A DNA stretch of 64,000 nucleotides from Archangium violaceum (GCF_016859125.1 NZ_CP069338.1:7813501-7877500), one strand, 5' to 3'. Counted from the first letter of the stretch, positions 43,624 through 55,912 are shown. Made by a program: numbers and translations. The notes: generated from the sequence alone by a model not told the origin.

Positions 43624-44778
43624 ATGTCTTCCCCCTCGACGCTTCCCCTCCTTGAAACGCCGGGCCCGGCCGATTCCGGGCCCTCGTCCGTCCGCCTGGA
43701 GGCCGAGCCCTCCCGAGAGGCGGGGACGTCCGCCCGCCGGATGACGCTGGTGGATGGACTGCGCGGGTTCGCCGCGCTCGCCGTGGTGTTGCCGCATGCC
43801 GTGGGCCTCTTCACGTTCGCCGGGGCGGGCGTGGTATCCGAGTGGATGGTCCGCCTGGCGCACTTCGGGCACCGCGGCGTCGAGGTGTTCTTCGTGCTCA
43901 GCGGCTTCGTCATCGCCTTCTCGCTGCGCCGCACGCACCTGTCACCCCGGGGCATCGGCCAGTTCATCCTCCGCCGCTCGCTGCGCCTGGATCCGCCCTA
44001 TTGGGTGGCCATCGGCCTGTTCTGTGGCTTCCTGCTCCTTCGCGGCGTGATGACCGGCAAGCCCGCGGGGTTGCCCTCGGTGCCCCACCTGCTCTCGCAC
44101 CTGCTCTACCTGCAGGATCTCGTGGGCTATGGGCAGGTCAACGTCGCCTTCTGGACCCTCTGCATCGAGTTCCAGTTCTACCTGGCGTTCGCGGTGCTGC
44201 TGGGGCTCGCCCAGGCGCTCTCCCGCTGGTCGGGCCGCGAGGGCGCGCTGCCCCTGGTCTTCTCGGTCCTCTTCGTGCTGTCGCTCGCCTGGCCCACGGG
44301 CCTGCTGCAGATGCGGTCCCACGTGACGCACGTCATCTACCTGCCTCCCCACGTGTTCGTCTTCCTGGCGGGCGCACTGACGTGGTGGACGCTCGAGGGC
44401 CGACTGCCTCGCGCCGTCTGGTTCACCTTCGTGATCGGCCTGTGGGCCCTGTTCGCGTGGAAGCTCGACAGCCGCGTGTTCGTGACGGCCGCCACGAGCT
44501 CGCTCCTCTACGTGGCCGGACGGAGCCATCGGCTCTACTCCTGGCTCGCGGCACGGCCCTTCCAGTACCTGGGCCGCACCTCGTACAGCCTCTACCTCGT
44601 GCACGTGCCCCTGTGCCTGCTCCTGCTGTCCGTGAAGGTGCGCGTCGCTCCGCCCTCGGACCTGGCCGCCCTGGCGTTCCTCGGGGCCGTCTACGCCACG
44701 AGCATCGTCGCCGCCCACGTGCTGTACACCTGGGTGGAGGCGCCCTGTCTCGAGTGGACGAAGCGCCTCAAGCGCTGA
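43624..44778 (+). CDS. Acyltransferase 3 family membrane protein (OafA-like)
   Basis: 384 residues from the ATG at 43624; the frame extends upstream as a shadow of the CorC-like C-terminus. After a polar N-terminal tail of about 35 residues come about ten membrane helices starting at MTLVDGLRGFAALAVVLPHAV, whose His is the conserved catalytic residue, followed by FFVLSGFVIAFSLRR and the late motif YLGRTSYSLYLVHVPL. The family O-acylates surface polysaccharides, peptidoglycan or lipids. The substrate cannot be told from context. Confidence 0.92.
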   Translation: MSSPSTLPLLETPGPADSGPSSVRLEAEPSREAGTSARRMTLVDGLRGFAALAVVLPHAVGLFTFAGAGVVSEWMVRLAHFGHRGVEVFFVLSGFVIAFSLRRTHLSPRGIGQFILRRSLRLDPPYWVAIGLFCGFLLLRGVMTGKPAGLPSVPHLLSHLLYLQDLVGYGQVNVAFWTLCIEFQFYLAFAVLLGLAQALSRWSGREGALPLVFSVLFVLSLAWPTGLLQMRSHVTHVIYLPPHVFVFLAGALTWWTLEGRLPRAVWFTFVIGLWALFAWKLDSRVFVTAATSSLLYVAGRSHRLYSWLAARPFQYLGRTSYSLYLVHVPLCLLLLSVKVRVAPPSDLAALAFLGAVYATSIVAAHVLYTWVEAPCLEWTKRLKR

Positions 44779-45195
44779 TCCCCACCGCGCGTTCCCCATC
44801 GACGGCTCCGAGTCTCCCTCCCCGGAGGTGAGCCGGAGCCCCTCGTCCCGTCAGACGTGTGACCCCAGGCCGCCCGCCTGCCCGGCGGCCGTGTCAGACC
44901 CTTCTGCTATGCCCGGGTTGCTCCAACGTGGGGCGAGAGGGCGGGCAGGGGCCTGAGCGGAGGTCGCCTCCGGAAAAAATCGAGGAGAGGTAGGGTCCAT
45001 GTCCTCCCGGACGACCCCCCGGTCGTCAGGCCGGTGGGCGCCATGCTTGCCTGCTCGCATATCGTCACGCATGGCAGGGTCATGCTTGATCGGCTGAGAT
45101 CCTGCGTGCTACTCGTCTGAACGCTCCGAGGCCGATTTTTCGGCCTCTGGCGCGATTCCTCCCTTGCCTGGACACCTTTCGGGAGCCCGTTTCAC
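44779..45195. other. Intergenic region upstream of smc
   Basis: About 415 bases without a plausible gene. It contains the smc leader with a perfect hairpin GAGGCCGA-TTTT-TCGGCCTC (45128-45147), ending 48 bases before the smc ATG. The hairpin has no U-run, so it may be an mRNA leader structure or a terminator for transcripts from upstream. A GGAGAGG-like patch near 44983 belongs to no obvious start. Confidence 0.5.
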
Positions 45196-48100
45196 ATGCG
45201 AATCAAGCGGCTGGACATCACCGGCTTCAAGTCGTTCATGGAGCGCAGCGTCTTCACGTTCGATGACGGAGTGACGGGCATCGTCGGCCCCAACGGCTGC
45301 GGCAAGTCGAACGTGGTGGACTCCATCCGCTGGGTGATGGGCGAGCAGAGCGCCAAGAACCTGCGCGGCCGCGGCATGGAGGACGTCATCTTCAACGGCT
45401 CGGAGTCCAAGCCGCCCCTGTCCATGGCCGAGGTGTCGCTCACCTTCCACGTGGACGAGACGGACACGCTCCCGGCCCACCTCTCCGGTCTCACCGAGGT
45501 GACGGTGACGCGCCGCCTCTTCCGCAGCGGCGACTCCGAGTACCTCATCAACAAGACGACGTGCCGCCTGCTGGACATCACCGAGCTCTTCCTCGGCACC
45601 GGCGTGGGCACCAAGGCCTACTCCATCATCGAGCAGGGCCGCGTGGGTCTCATCGTCTCCAGCAAGCCCGAGGACCGGCGCCACCTGATCGAGGAGGCCG
45701 CGGGCGTCACCAAGTACAAGTCGCGCCGCAAGGCCGCCGAGCGCAAGCTGGAGGCCACCCAGGCCAACCTCCTGCGCGTCACGGACATCACCTCCGAGCT
45801 GGAGCGCCGGCTCGAGAGCCTCTCGCGCCAGGCGAAGAAGGCGGAGAAGTACAAGAAGCTCAAGACGCGGATGCGGGAGATCGAGCTGCACTCGGCCTCG
45901 CACCGCTTCCTGGCCCTGCACGCCGAGGCCAAGGTGCTCCAGGAGAAGCTGGGCAGCGTGGGCGCCGAGGAGCGCGAGGGCCTGGAGAAGATGCGCGAGC
46001 TGGAGCTCGTCATCACCAACCGCCGCACCTCGCTGGAGGCCGAGACCGAGGCCCTGCAGAAGCTCTCCGCCGACGTGCACACGCTGGAGAGCGCCCTGCA
46101 GCGCGCGGACCAGGACCTGGCCTACTGGCGCAAGGACCTGGAGGAGACGACCGCCCGCGTCGCCCAGTCCGAGACCGAGCTCAACGCGCTCAAGGCCCGT
46201 CAGGCCGAGGTGGCCGAGACCATGGCCTCGCGCGAGGCGGAGCTCAGCTCCATCGCCGGCTCGTGGAAGGAGGACGAGGTCGCGATGAAGGTGGCGCAGG
46301 AGGAGCTGCGCCGGGTGAGCCAGCTGCAGACGGAGATCTCCCTGCGGCTGGAGCAGGAGCGCGCGGCGCTCGTCACCGTGGCCAGCCGGCTGGCCAACCA
46401 CGAGAGCAACCTCGTCAACCTGGCCCGCCAGAAGACGGACCTGGAGGCCCGGCGTGCCCGCAACCGCGCCGAGGCGGACGCCCTGCGCGAGCAGGAGAAG
46501 CAGCTTGAGGATGTGCGCCAGCAGGTGGCCCGCCGGGTGGAGGACAGCCGCCACCTGTCGTTGGAGCTCGCCGAGCGCAAGGGCCACGAGGAGGAGGCCC
46601 TGATGCGCACGCGTCAGGCCTTCATGGAGAACGAGGTCCAGGTCATCGGCCTGCGCGAGGAGTTGAGCGACAAGCGCAGCCGGCTCGCCTCGCTGGAGGC
46701 GCTGCAGAAGGACTACGAGGGCTTCGACAAGGGCGTGCGCGCGGTGATGGTGCGCGCCGGCGAGGAGGCCCGCGCGCAGGGCATCTTCGGCCTGGTGGCC
46801 GACGTCATCTCCACCACGCCGCGCTTCGAGCGCGCGGTGGAGGCCGTGCTGGGCGAGCGGTTGCAGCACGTCGTCGTCGAGAGCCGCGACAAGGGCGTGG
46901 AGCTGGTGGAGTACCTCAAGGAGGCCGCGGAAGGCCGGGGCAGCTTCCTGCCCGTGCCCCCGCCCGAGCGCGTGCCCTCCGTGGTGCAGCCGGACATGTC
47001 CCGCGCCGGGGTGCTGGCGCTCGCCCTCGACGAGATGACGTGCGAGGAGTCGCTCCAGCCGGTGGTGAAGCTGCTGCTCGGGGACGTGGTCATCGTGGAG
47101 GACATCGCCTCCGCCAAGGCGTACGCGGAGGCCGAGGGCGGCAACTGCTGCACGCTCGTCACCCTGGACGGTGAGGTGTTCCGCCCGGATGGCACCATCA
47201 TCGGCGGCGAGCGCGAGGGCGCCGCGGTGGGCGCCCTGCAGAAGAAACGGGAGATCGCCGAGCTGGCCGCCGAGGTGACCCGGGTCGAGGAGCGCTACAA
47301 CGAGATCCTCACCCGGCACTACACCCTGCAGAAGCAGATGGGGGACTCGGAGGACGTCCTCAAGGGGCTGGCGAAGAACCAGCACGCCGAGGAGCTGAGC
47401 CTCGCCAGCCAGGAGAAGGACCTGCACAAGGCGAGCGAGGATCTGGCGCGGGTGCGCGACCGTCTCCGGGCGCTGGATGCCGAGGAGGAGCAGCTCACGC
47501 AGATGTACGACGGGCTGGCGCACGAGGAGGAGAACAGCCGGGGCGAGGTGACGCACGGACAGGCGGACCGCGAGGGCCGCGAGGAGCGCGTGAAGCAGCT
47601 GGTGGGCGAGCTGGAGTCGCTCCGGCAGCGGGCCGAGACGGCCACGAGCAACCTCACCAGCCTGAAGGTGAAGGTGGCCGCCGGTGGCGAGCGCGGCGAG
47701 TCGGCGCGCAAGGAGCTGGAGAGCCTGCTGGCCCAGAAGGAGGAGATGGCCGGCCGGGTGCGCAAGCTGGAGTCCACGGTGCGCGAGGGCTCGGCGCGGG
47801 TGGTGGAGTTCCAGCGCCGCATCACCGAGACGGAGGCGGAGCGCGCCAGGAAGGCCGAGGAGCTGCGTGTGGCCTCCGAGGGACTCGAGGCGCGGCGCAC
47901 GGCCCATGCCGCGGCCTCGGGTGAGGTTCGCGAGCAGGACAACGTGCTGCGCGAGCTGCGCACGAAGCTGGATGGCCTCACCCAGGGCCTGTCGCAGATC
48001 ACCTTGCGCGAGCGGGAGATCGCCCTGGAGCTGGAGCACCTGGTGGCGGGCATCCGCGAGCGGCACGGGATGGAGCTGCAGGAGGAGGTGCACCGCTACC

Positions 48101-48798
48101 ACATGCTGCCGTCGCTGAGCGAGGAGGCGGAGCAGGAGCTGAAGGAGCTGCGCGCGCAGGTGGAGAAGATGGGGGAGATCAACCTCACCGCCATCGACGA
48201 GCACACGGAGCTGTCGCAGCGCTCGGAGTTCCTGCTGACGCAGAAGAAGGACCTGGCCGAGTCGATGGAGAAGCTGCAGGAGGCCATCCGCCGCATCGAC
48301 GCGTCGAGCCGGGAGCGCTTCAAGCAGACGTTCGAGATCGTCAACGAGAAGTTCCAGGCCATCTTCCCGCGGCTGTTCGGCGGCGGCCGGGCGAGCCTGG
48401 TGCTGACGAACGAGGGGCAGGGTGGAGAGCCCGGCGTGGAGATCGTCGCGCAGCCGCCCGGCAAGAAGCTGCAGAGCATGAACCTGCTGTCGGGTGGTGA
48501 GAAGGCGCTCACGGCCGTGGCGCTCATCTTCGCCATCTTCCTCATCAAGCCGACGCCCTTCTGCCTCCTGGACGAGGTCGACGCGCCGCTGGATGAGGGC
48601 AACGTGGGCCGCTACAACGACATGGTGAAGGAGATGAGCAAGCAGTCGCAGTTCATCCTCATCACCCACAACAAGCGCACCATGGAGGTGGCGGACACGC
48701 TGTACGGCGTGACGATGGAGGAGCCGGGTATCTCCAAGCTGGTGAGCGTGAAGCTGCGCGAGGCCAAGGCCGCCAACGACAACATCACCGCAGCGTAA
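45196..48798 (+). CDS. smc: Chromosome segregation protein SMC
   Basis: Condensin-type ATPase that organises the chromosome with ScpA and ScpB. 1200 residues, typical length. Walker A is GPNGCGKS (31-38); long coiled coils flank a hinge at about 510-660 (IFGLVADVISTTPRFERAV... to GEVFRPDGTIIGG). The C-terminal ABC signature is LLSGGEKAL (about 1096-1104) and Walker B FCLLDEVDAPLDEGN (about 1118-1132). The ATG at 45196 is preceded by GGGAG 14 bases away. No scpA/scpB neighbours are seen. A strong hairpin follows the stop. Confidence 0.98.
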   Translation: MRIKRLDITGFKSFMERSVFTFDDGVTGIVGPNGCGKSNVVDSIRWVMGEQSAKNLRGRGMEDVIFNGSESKPPLSMAEVSLTFHVDETDTLPAHLSGLTEVTVTRRLFRSGDSEYLINKTTCRLLDITELFLGTGVGTKAYSIIEQGRVGLIVSSKPEDRRHLIEEAAGVTKYKSRRKAAERKLEATQANLLRVTDITSELERRLESLSRQAKKAEKYKKLKTRMREIELHSASHRFLALHAEAKVLQEKLGSVGAEEREGLEKMRELELVITNRRTSLEAETEALQKLSADVHTLESALQRADQDLAYWRKDLEETTARVAQSETELNALKARQAEVAETMASREAELSSIAGSWKEDEVAMKVAQEELRRVSQLQTEISLRLEQERAALVTVASRLANHESNLVNLARQKTDLEARRARNRAEADALREQEKQLEDVRQQVARRVEDSRHLSLELAERKGHEEEALMRTRQAFMENEVQVIGLREELSDKRSRLASLEALQKDYEGFDKGVRAVMVRAGEEARAQGIFGLVADVISTTPRFERAVEAVLGERLQHVVVESRDKGVELVEYLKEAAEGRGSFLPVPPPERVPSVVQPDMSRAGVLALALDEMTCEESLQPVVKLLLGDVVIVEDIASAKAYAEAEGGNCCTLVTLDGEVFRPDGTIIGGEREGAAVGALQKKREIAELAAEVTRVEERYNEILTRHYTLQKQMGDSEDVLKGLAKNQHAEELSLASQEKDLHKASEDLARVRDRLRALDAEEEQLTQMYDGLAHEEENSRGEVTHGQADREGREERVKQLVGELESLRQRAETATSNLTSLKVKVAAGGERGESARKELESLLAQKEEMAGRVRKLESTVREGSARVVEFQRRITETEAERARKAEELRVASEGLEARRTAHAAASGEVREQDNVLRELRTKLDGLTQGLSQITLREREIALELEHLVAGIRERHGMELQEEVHRYHMLPSLSEEAEQELKELRAQVEKMGEINLTAIDEHTELSQRSEFLLTQKKDLAESMEKLQEAIRRIDASSRERFKQTFEIVNEKFQAIFPRLFGGGRASLVLTNEGQGGEPGVEIVAQPPGKKLQSMNLLSGGEKALTAVALIFAIFLIKPTPFCLLDEVDAPLDEGNVGRYNDMVKEMSKQSQFILITHNKRTMEVADTLYGVTMEEPGISKLVSVKLREAKAANDNITAA

Positions 48799-48822
48799 TC
48801 ACTCTCCCCGCGGAGCCCGCAA

Positions 48823-48867
48823 AGAAGAAGGCGCGGAACCTGATTCCAGGTCCCGCGCCTTCTTCGT
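48823..48867. terminator. Terminator hairpin after smc
   Basis: GAAGAAGGCGCGG pairs with CCGCGCCTTCTTC (roughly 48824-48836 with 48853-48865), giving a 13-base stem around an ACCTG/CAGGT inner helix, followed by GTTTC. It lies between smc and a convergent gene, so it may act in both directions. Confidence 0.8.
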
Positions 48868-48899
48868 TTCAGGCCCGGGTGCTCAGGCCGGAGCGCGGA

Positions 48900-50090
48900 C
48901 TACTTGCGCTCCTTGGGGCAGGCACCCTGGTCGGCGGCGAGGCGCTTCTGGGCGTTGTTCAGGTCCTGCTCGGTGTTGCCGATGACCACCTGGGTCTTCG
49001 TCTCGACCTCGGCCCAGGCCGGATCCTTGGCCTTGAGCTCCTGGGCGAGGGCCAGGGTGGCCTGGTCGACCTTGAGCTGGGAGTCGATGGCGTTGACCCA
49101 GCCTTGCGCGGAGTCGACGAGCGCCTTGCATTTGGCCTTCAGCTCGTCGACCAGCTTCCAGTCCTTGGTCTTCTGGTACCTGGTGACGATGGCGTCATAG
49201 GCCTCGGCGGCGTTGGCGCGGGCGCCGAAGGCGACGGCGGCATCGGCGGAGCGCTGGTTGCGCTCCAACTCGAGCTGGAAGAAGCGCAGCTCGGGCGGCA
49301 GGTCCGCGGCGGGCGTGGTGGCCCGCGAGTTGAAATGGACGAAGCGGTAGGGGAACTTCAGCTGGTCCACATCCAGCTGCGCCGGCACGGCCATCATCTT
49401 GGCCTGGAGGCAGGCGGCGAGCTGGTCACCCTCGGGGGTTCCCGTCGGGTCGAACGTGATGTTGGTGGCGGTCGCCGAGCCCTTCGCCAGCTCCACGTTG
49501 GCCTTGAGGATGGGCGCGGTCTTCTCGCCGAAGCCCGCGTAGCACTCGCACCAGGAGGACTGGGCGAGCCGCACGTTGCCCGAGAAGTCAGAGCCCGGGT
49601 TGATGCCGAACTTGACGCTGGGGCTGTTGGTCGCCTCGTGGATGAAGGAGCTCTCGGACTCCACCGGCTGCGCGCCCTTGGGCAGGGCGGTGATGGGCAC
49701 GCGCGCGTTCACCACGTTCTGCACGCACGTGGTGCCCTCGGGGGTGAGGTTCTCTCCGGAGACGGCGTGGGTGCCGCCCTGGTCGTTCACGGTGGTCTTC
49801 ACGATCACGCGGGTGGTGTCGGCTTCACCGCGGGACTTCGGGTCCACCAGGCACTCCATCACCTCGGGACGGATGGAGAGCATCGCGCCCACGAGGACGC
49901 CCTGGTTGACGGGTTGGGGCAGGGCGAGCGGCTTGGACTGGCACACCGCCAGATCGAACGGCGGCTGGTTGGTGATGCGCATCCGCTCCTCCTTGGTGGT
50001 CGGGCCCTGCGGCTTCTTCTGGGCCTGATCCTGGGTGGCGCAGCCACCCGCGGCGAGGAGGACGGAGGCAATGGCGAGACGGCGCATCAT
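48900..50090 (-). CDS. Putative lipoprotein of unknown function
   Basis: The ATG at 50090 (or one codon later) gives about 396 residues; 50138 would add 16 unlike residues. The signal peptide ends AAGGC (Cys17). The body is mixed: a Gln/Lys linker, then a beta-rich domain of about 60-260 with paired Cys (CVQNVV...CECYAG...CLQAK) that may be disulfides, then a helical tail from about 285 rich in Lys, Ala and Asp. It ends CPKERK. It lies just downstream (37 bases) of the FHA/AAA+ regulator on the same strand, so it might be a target or partner. No function is assigned. Confidence 0.8.
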   Translation of the reverse strand: MMRRLAIASVLLAAGGCATQDQAQKKPQGPTTKEERMRITNQPPFDLAVCQSKPLALPQPVNQGVLVGAMLSIRPEVMECLVDPKSRGEADTTRVIVKTTVNDQGGTHAVSGENLTPEGTTCVQNVVNARVPITALPKGAQPVESESSFIHEATNSPSVKFGINPGSDFSGNVRLAQSSWCECYAGFGEKTAPILKANVELAKGSATATNITFDPTGTPEGDQLAACLQAKMMAVPAQLDVDQLKFPYRFVHFNSRATTPAADLPPELRFFQLELERNQRSADAAVAFGARANAAEAYDAIVTRYQKTKDWKLVDELKAKCKALVDSAQGWVNAIDSQLKVDQATLALAQELKAKDPAWAEVETKTQVVIGNTEQDLNNAQKRLAADQGACPKERK

Positions 50091-50127
50091 GCTTGGGAGC
50101 TCCCTTGGGGTTGGGACAGCGGGGGCC

Positions 50128-51516
<1,389 letters not shown>

Positions 51517-51966
51517 TGGCGTAGACCCTCCACCCGGGCGGCGGAGGGGTAGCTCCGCCTGCGACGCGGGAGTTTCCTGTTTATGGGTCTTGGTGGGGCT
51601 TGGGCAAGCTTTAGTGCTCCCCGGGTGAGGGTATTCAAGAGAGCAGACGCTCGGTGAAGTCCCCCTCATGCCAGAGGACGCGGAGCCGATTCGGGGTGGG
51701 GGAGAAGCGCACGCGGGCGAGCGCCTGACGCAGAGCGGGGCCACCCTCCAGTCTCACGACGAGTTCATCGGTGGAGGGTTTCTCCCTGTGTGGGGCCGCT
51801 CGCACATGCAGTCTGGCCGACATCCTGGCGAGCCGCGTCAGCACGTTGGGTACAAAAGGCCGGCGGCGCACGCGCGGGCCGGTCCGGCACGTTTCACGGA
51901 CCGCGAGTGAAGACAATCGTCCCCCCGGAATCCAGCTCCGGGCGTGCGCCAGCCGTCCGGTGGTCG
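51517..51966. other. Intergenic region with one doubtful ORF
   Basis: About 450 bases between the regulator and the small acidic-tail protein. Apart from the candidate CDS at 51635-51823 I see no gene. AT content rises around 51575-51640 (TTTATGGGTCTTGG and nearby), a plausible promoter area for the minus-strand regulator, but no boxes can be placed reliably. Confidence 0.35.
51635..51823 (-). CDS. Possible small hypothetical protein
   Basis: A minus-strand frame from an ATG at 51823 (or the longer start at 51916) encodes 62-93 residues ending LRVLWHEGDFTERLLS, a protein-like tail with high GC third positions, moderately lower than neighbouring genes. No family is recognised, and a plus-strand shadow overlaps. 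It may be real, but evidence is thin. Confidence 0.35.
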   Translation of the reverse strand: MSARLHVRAAPHREKPSTDELVVRLEGGPALRQALARVRFSPTPNRLRVLWHEGDFTERLLS

Positions 51967-52374
51967 CTAGTACCTGGCCGGCGAGTCGCTGGCCGGGAAG
52001 GACTCCTTGGACTCCTCGTCCACGATGTCATCCTCACCCCGGCCCCCGGAGCTCACCTGGGCATTGGTCTGCCCGCCGGAGATCCGGCCCGAGGCACCGC
52101 CCTTCTTGCCCACGGCCTTCTGCTCACTTCCGGCCTGGACGCCCTCGGTCCGGATCAGCCGCGCGCCGAGCAGGTTCTTCGCGCGCTCGGCCAGATCGCG
52201 CTGGGCCTCCTGGTAGTCACGGAAGAAGTCCACCAGCTCCTGGTCACCGCTCTGCTCGGCGTCCTGGATGTACTGGCCCACCTCCGAGGCCCCCTGGAGA
52301 CAGTGATAGAGCACGCTGATGACGTCGTAGTTCTCGTCCTTCGTGCCCGTGACCTGTTCCCCTGCCTCTGCCAT
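51967..52374 (-). CDS. Small protein with acidic tail, function unknown
   Basis: 135 residues from the ATG at 52374; the frame continues upstream to 52890 only as a shadow of the glutaredoxin region. The N-terminal 15-75 form two amphipathic helices resembling a short four-helix or ferritin-like hairpin (VLYHCLQGASEVGQYIQDAEQSGD...FFRDYQEAQRD). The C-terminal part is Gly/Ser-rich and disordered, ending with the EESKESFPASDSPARY segment found in many proteobacterial proteins of unknown function. Cytoplasmic; it may be stress-related, but this is guesswork. Confidence 0.75.
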   Translation of the reverse strand: MAEAGEQVTGTKDENYDVISVLYHCLQGASEVGQYIQDAEQSGDQELVDFFRDYQEAQRDLAERAKNLLGARLIRTEGVQAGSEQKAVGKKGGASGRISGGQTNAQVSSGGRGEDDIVDEESKESFPASDSPARY

Positions 52375-52481
52375 CGTCCACCTCCGTGCGTGAGGGTTTG
52401 CTCCAGGCAACCTGCTCACGGCGAAGGAGGGGTGCCCATGGGGCTCGGCGGGCCGCCTGCCCCAGGGAACGCCAGGGGGGC

Positions 52482-52736
52482 TCAGGCCAGCAGCGGATCG
52501 AGCCGGCCCTCGCTCTCCAGGCGGGCCAGGTCGCTGTAGCCACCCACGTGGGTGTCGCCGATCCAGATCTGCGGGACGGTCCGCTGGCCGCCGCTCATCT
52601 CCACCAGCTTCGAACGCATCTCGTCGTCGCCGGTGACGTCCAGCTCCTCGTACTTCACGCCCTTGCGCGTCAGCAGATCCTTCGCCCGGACGCAGTAACC
52701 GCAGTAGGTGGTGGTGTAGATTTTGACGGGCTTCAC
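52482..52736 (-). CDS. grxC: Glutaredoxin
   Basis: 84 residues. The redox active site is CGYC (residues 12-15, after TTTY) with the later TVPQIWIG (cis-Pro) and GGYSDL motifs of GrxC-type glutaredoxins. It reduces disulfides using glutathione in the cytoplasm. The ATG at 52736 fits the normal N-terminus MKPVKIYTT. It is monocistronic as far as seen, with groEL upstream on the same strand about 175 bases away behind a hairpin. Confidence 0.95.
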   Translation of the reverse strand: MKPVKIYTTTYCGYCVRAKDLLTRKGVKYEELDVTGDDEMRSKLVEMSGGQRTVPQIWIGDTHVGGYSDLARLESEGRLDPLLA

Positions 52737-52826
52737 GCGTGTCCTCCCTCGTGTCTTCCCCCAAACTAAGAGGGAAGGGGACGCCGTGCCACCCGATGGA
52801 TGCCCGCTGGCTGCCCGGAAACGCGA

Positions 52827-52861
52827 ACGGCCCCCGATTCCACGAGGGAACCGGAGGCCGT
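52827..52861 (-). terminator. Terminator hairpin downstream of groEL
   Basis: On the minus strand ACGGCCTCCGGTTCC pairs with GGAATCGGGGGCCGT (15 pairs, two of them G-U) around a five-base loop, followed by TCGCGTTTCC. It begins 50 bases after the groEL stop. Confidence 0.75.
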
Positions 52862-52910
52862 CGGGAGAACCGGAGCGCGGCGGGTGCCACGCTCCGATGC
52901 TCGGGCGGGA

Positions 52911-54608
<1,698 letters not shown>

Positions 54609-54899
54609 TTACTTCTCGACCACGCCGAGCACATCCTCCTCACGCAGGATGAGGTGCTCCTCGCCGTCGAGCTTGATCTCCGTGCCCGCGTACTTGCTGA
54701 AGAGGATGGTGTCGCCAGCCTTGATGTCCAGCGGGCGCACCTTGCCGTCCTCGAGCACCTTGCCATTGCCGACCGCGACCACGTGGCCCTCGAGCGGCTT
54801 CTCCTTGGCGGTCTCCGGGATGTACAGACCACCCTTGGTCTTGTTCTCCTCGGCCACGCGCTTGACGATCAGACGATCCTGCAGGGGACGAATCTTCAC
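54609..54899 (-). CDS. groES: Co-chaperonin GroES
   Basis: 96 residues from a GTG at 54899 ([13 protein letters not shown] follows); the frame runs upstream to 54941 but the extra N-terminus is not family-like. The mobile loop is [12 protein letters not shown], and the end is [11 protein letters not shown]. It caps the GroEL ring. The GTG start is preceded by a GGAGACAAACC leader (GGAG about eight bases upstream). Strong heat-shock-type regulation is implied by CIRCE. Confidence 0.98.
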   Translation of the reverse strand: MKIRPLQDRLIVKRVAEENKTKGGLYIPETAKEKPLEGHVVAVGNGKVLEDGKVRPLDIKAGDTILFSKYAGTEIKLDGEEHLILREEDVLGVVEK

Positions 54900-54978
54900 G
54901 GTTTGTCTCCTTCCGATGAGGCGCTCCGGGGTCCGGAACACCCGTTGGGGTTGGAATAGGGCTTCGGGGCCCAGGCGA

Positions 54979-55005
54979 TTGGCACTCGTACCTCATGAGT
55001 GCTAA
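54979..55005 (-). promoter_or_regulatory. CIRCE operator (HrcA site) of groESL
   Basis: TTAGCACTC-N9-GAGTGCCAA on the minus strand: left arm exact to the CIRCE consensus, right arm with one mismatch (GCCAA for GCTAA). It lies just downstream of the promoter and about 80 bases upstream of groES, the standard position where HrcA represses without heat. HrcA is not encoded in this window. Confidence 0.95.
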
Positions 55006-55021
55006 CCACCAAGCGCGCGGG

Positions 55022-55049
55022 ATAATAACCAGCGAAGTCGACCCGTCAA
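55022..55049 (-). promoter_or_regulatory. Sigma-70 promoter of groESL
   Basis: TTGACG (55044-55049) and TATTAT (55022-55027) on the minus strand with a 16-base spacer. The predicted start lies a few bases upstream of CIRCE, consistent with repression by HrcA. Confidence 0.85.
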
Positions 55050-55302
55050 GCGAGCCCATCCCCAAGGGCCGGGTACCGCCAACCCCCCGTCACAACTTGG
55101 TTTTTCGACTCTGTCTTCCCGTGGACGTCCCATGCCGGGAGTGCGTCCGGGGGAGCCGTTTCTGGCAGTCACCCGGGTCGAGTGCCAGCGTAAGTGCCCG
55201 GAATGACTGGAGGTCTTTTTGCGGAGTGGGGGGGCCGTTGGTAACTTTTTCATGGCGTCCCCGGCCCGTTTCTTCCCCGGGGACGAGGGAGGTCGAGAGT
55301 CC

Positions 55303-55896
55303 ATGAGTCAACTGGTGACGGCCCCGTCGTTGAAGGAGTTCTTCAAGGCGTTGTTGGAGGAAGTCATCCGGCGCCAGAAGATCGCGGTCGCGGAGACGAC
55401 CGAGTTCTATCTGGTGAACCTGCTGGCCGAGTTCGCCTGCTCGGACAACCTGTTCAGCAAGGGACAGGACGGGCGCCAGGAGCAGGAGCCGCTGGCGATG
55501 CTCTACCACCGCGCGCTCCAGCAGCAGCGCGACGAGCGCATCCGGACGCTGCGGCGGCTGGGGGATGTGTCGCTCTACCAGGCCGGCTTCTTCTCGGGCG
55601 CGCTGCGCGAGGGGCCGGTGGGGCAGGACTACTACATCCAGATGGGCGGTGCGGCGTACGCGCAGGTGGCGGATCTGTCCCCCGCCGCGGGCTTCGCCGG
55701 CGTCTACCGCGAGCTGTGCTCGAAGTTCCGCGCGTTGGTGGATGTGCTCGAGGAGATCGCCGCGCGGGGGCTGGTGCAGAACGGCCCCACGGGTACCCTC
55801 AAGGTGTACGAGAGCTGGGTGCGCACGGGCAACGACCGGCTGGAGCAGGTGCTCGTGGACGCCGGGATGGTGTGGCCCAAGGGGCTGCCGAACTGA
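55303..55896 (+). CDS. Conserved protein of unknown function
   Basis: 197 residues from the ATG at 55303 with a GAGGGAGG site; a start at 55252 or 55219 would add an unlikely N-terminus. All-helical with segments such as FFKALLEEVIRRQKIAVAETTEFYLVNLLAEF (about 13-44) and YHRALQQQRDERIRTLRRLGDVSLYQAGFFSGALREG (about 70-107). No signal peptide or metal motif. It is followed 16 bases later by another unknown gene, making a likely pair. Seen in myxobacteria as far as I recall, but I do not know a role. Confidence 0.8.
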   Translation: MSQLVTAPSLKEFFKALLEEVIRRQKIAVAETTEFYLVNLLAEFACSDNLFSKGQDGRQEQEPLAMLYHRALQQQRDERIRTLRRLGDVSLYQAGFFSGALREGPVGQDYYIQMGGAAYAQVADLSPAAGFAGVYRELCSKFRALVDVLEEIAARGLVQNGPTGTLKVYESWVRTGNDRLEQVLVDAGMVWPKGLPN

Positions 55897-55912
55897 GCCG
55901 GGGAGCCACCGC

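Larger units (their letters stand above)
54900..55302. other. Intergenic region between groES and the divergent unknown gene
   Basis: About 400 bases holding the groESL control region: sigma-70 promoter (55022-55049), CIRCE (54979-55005) and the 5' leader. The rest (55050-55302) is not coding on either strand; a poor minus-strand frame is rejected. A GTTTTTCATGG-like patch near 55245 is not a clear promoter. Confidence 0.6.

Noticed and set aside
45109-48669. Minus-strand frame of 1186 codons opposite smc
   Set aside because: Shadow of smc codons; low-complexity Leu/Ala/Gly/Arg/His and no domain pattern.
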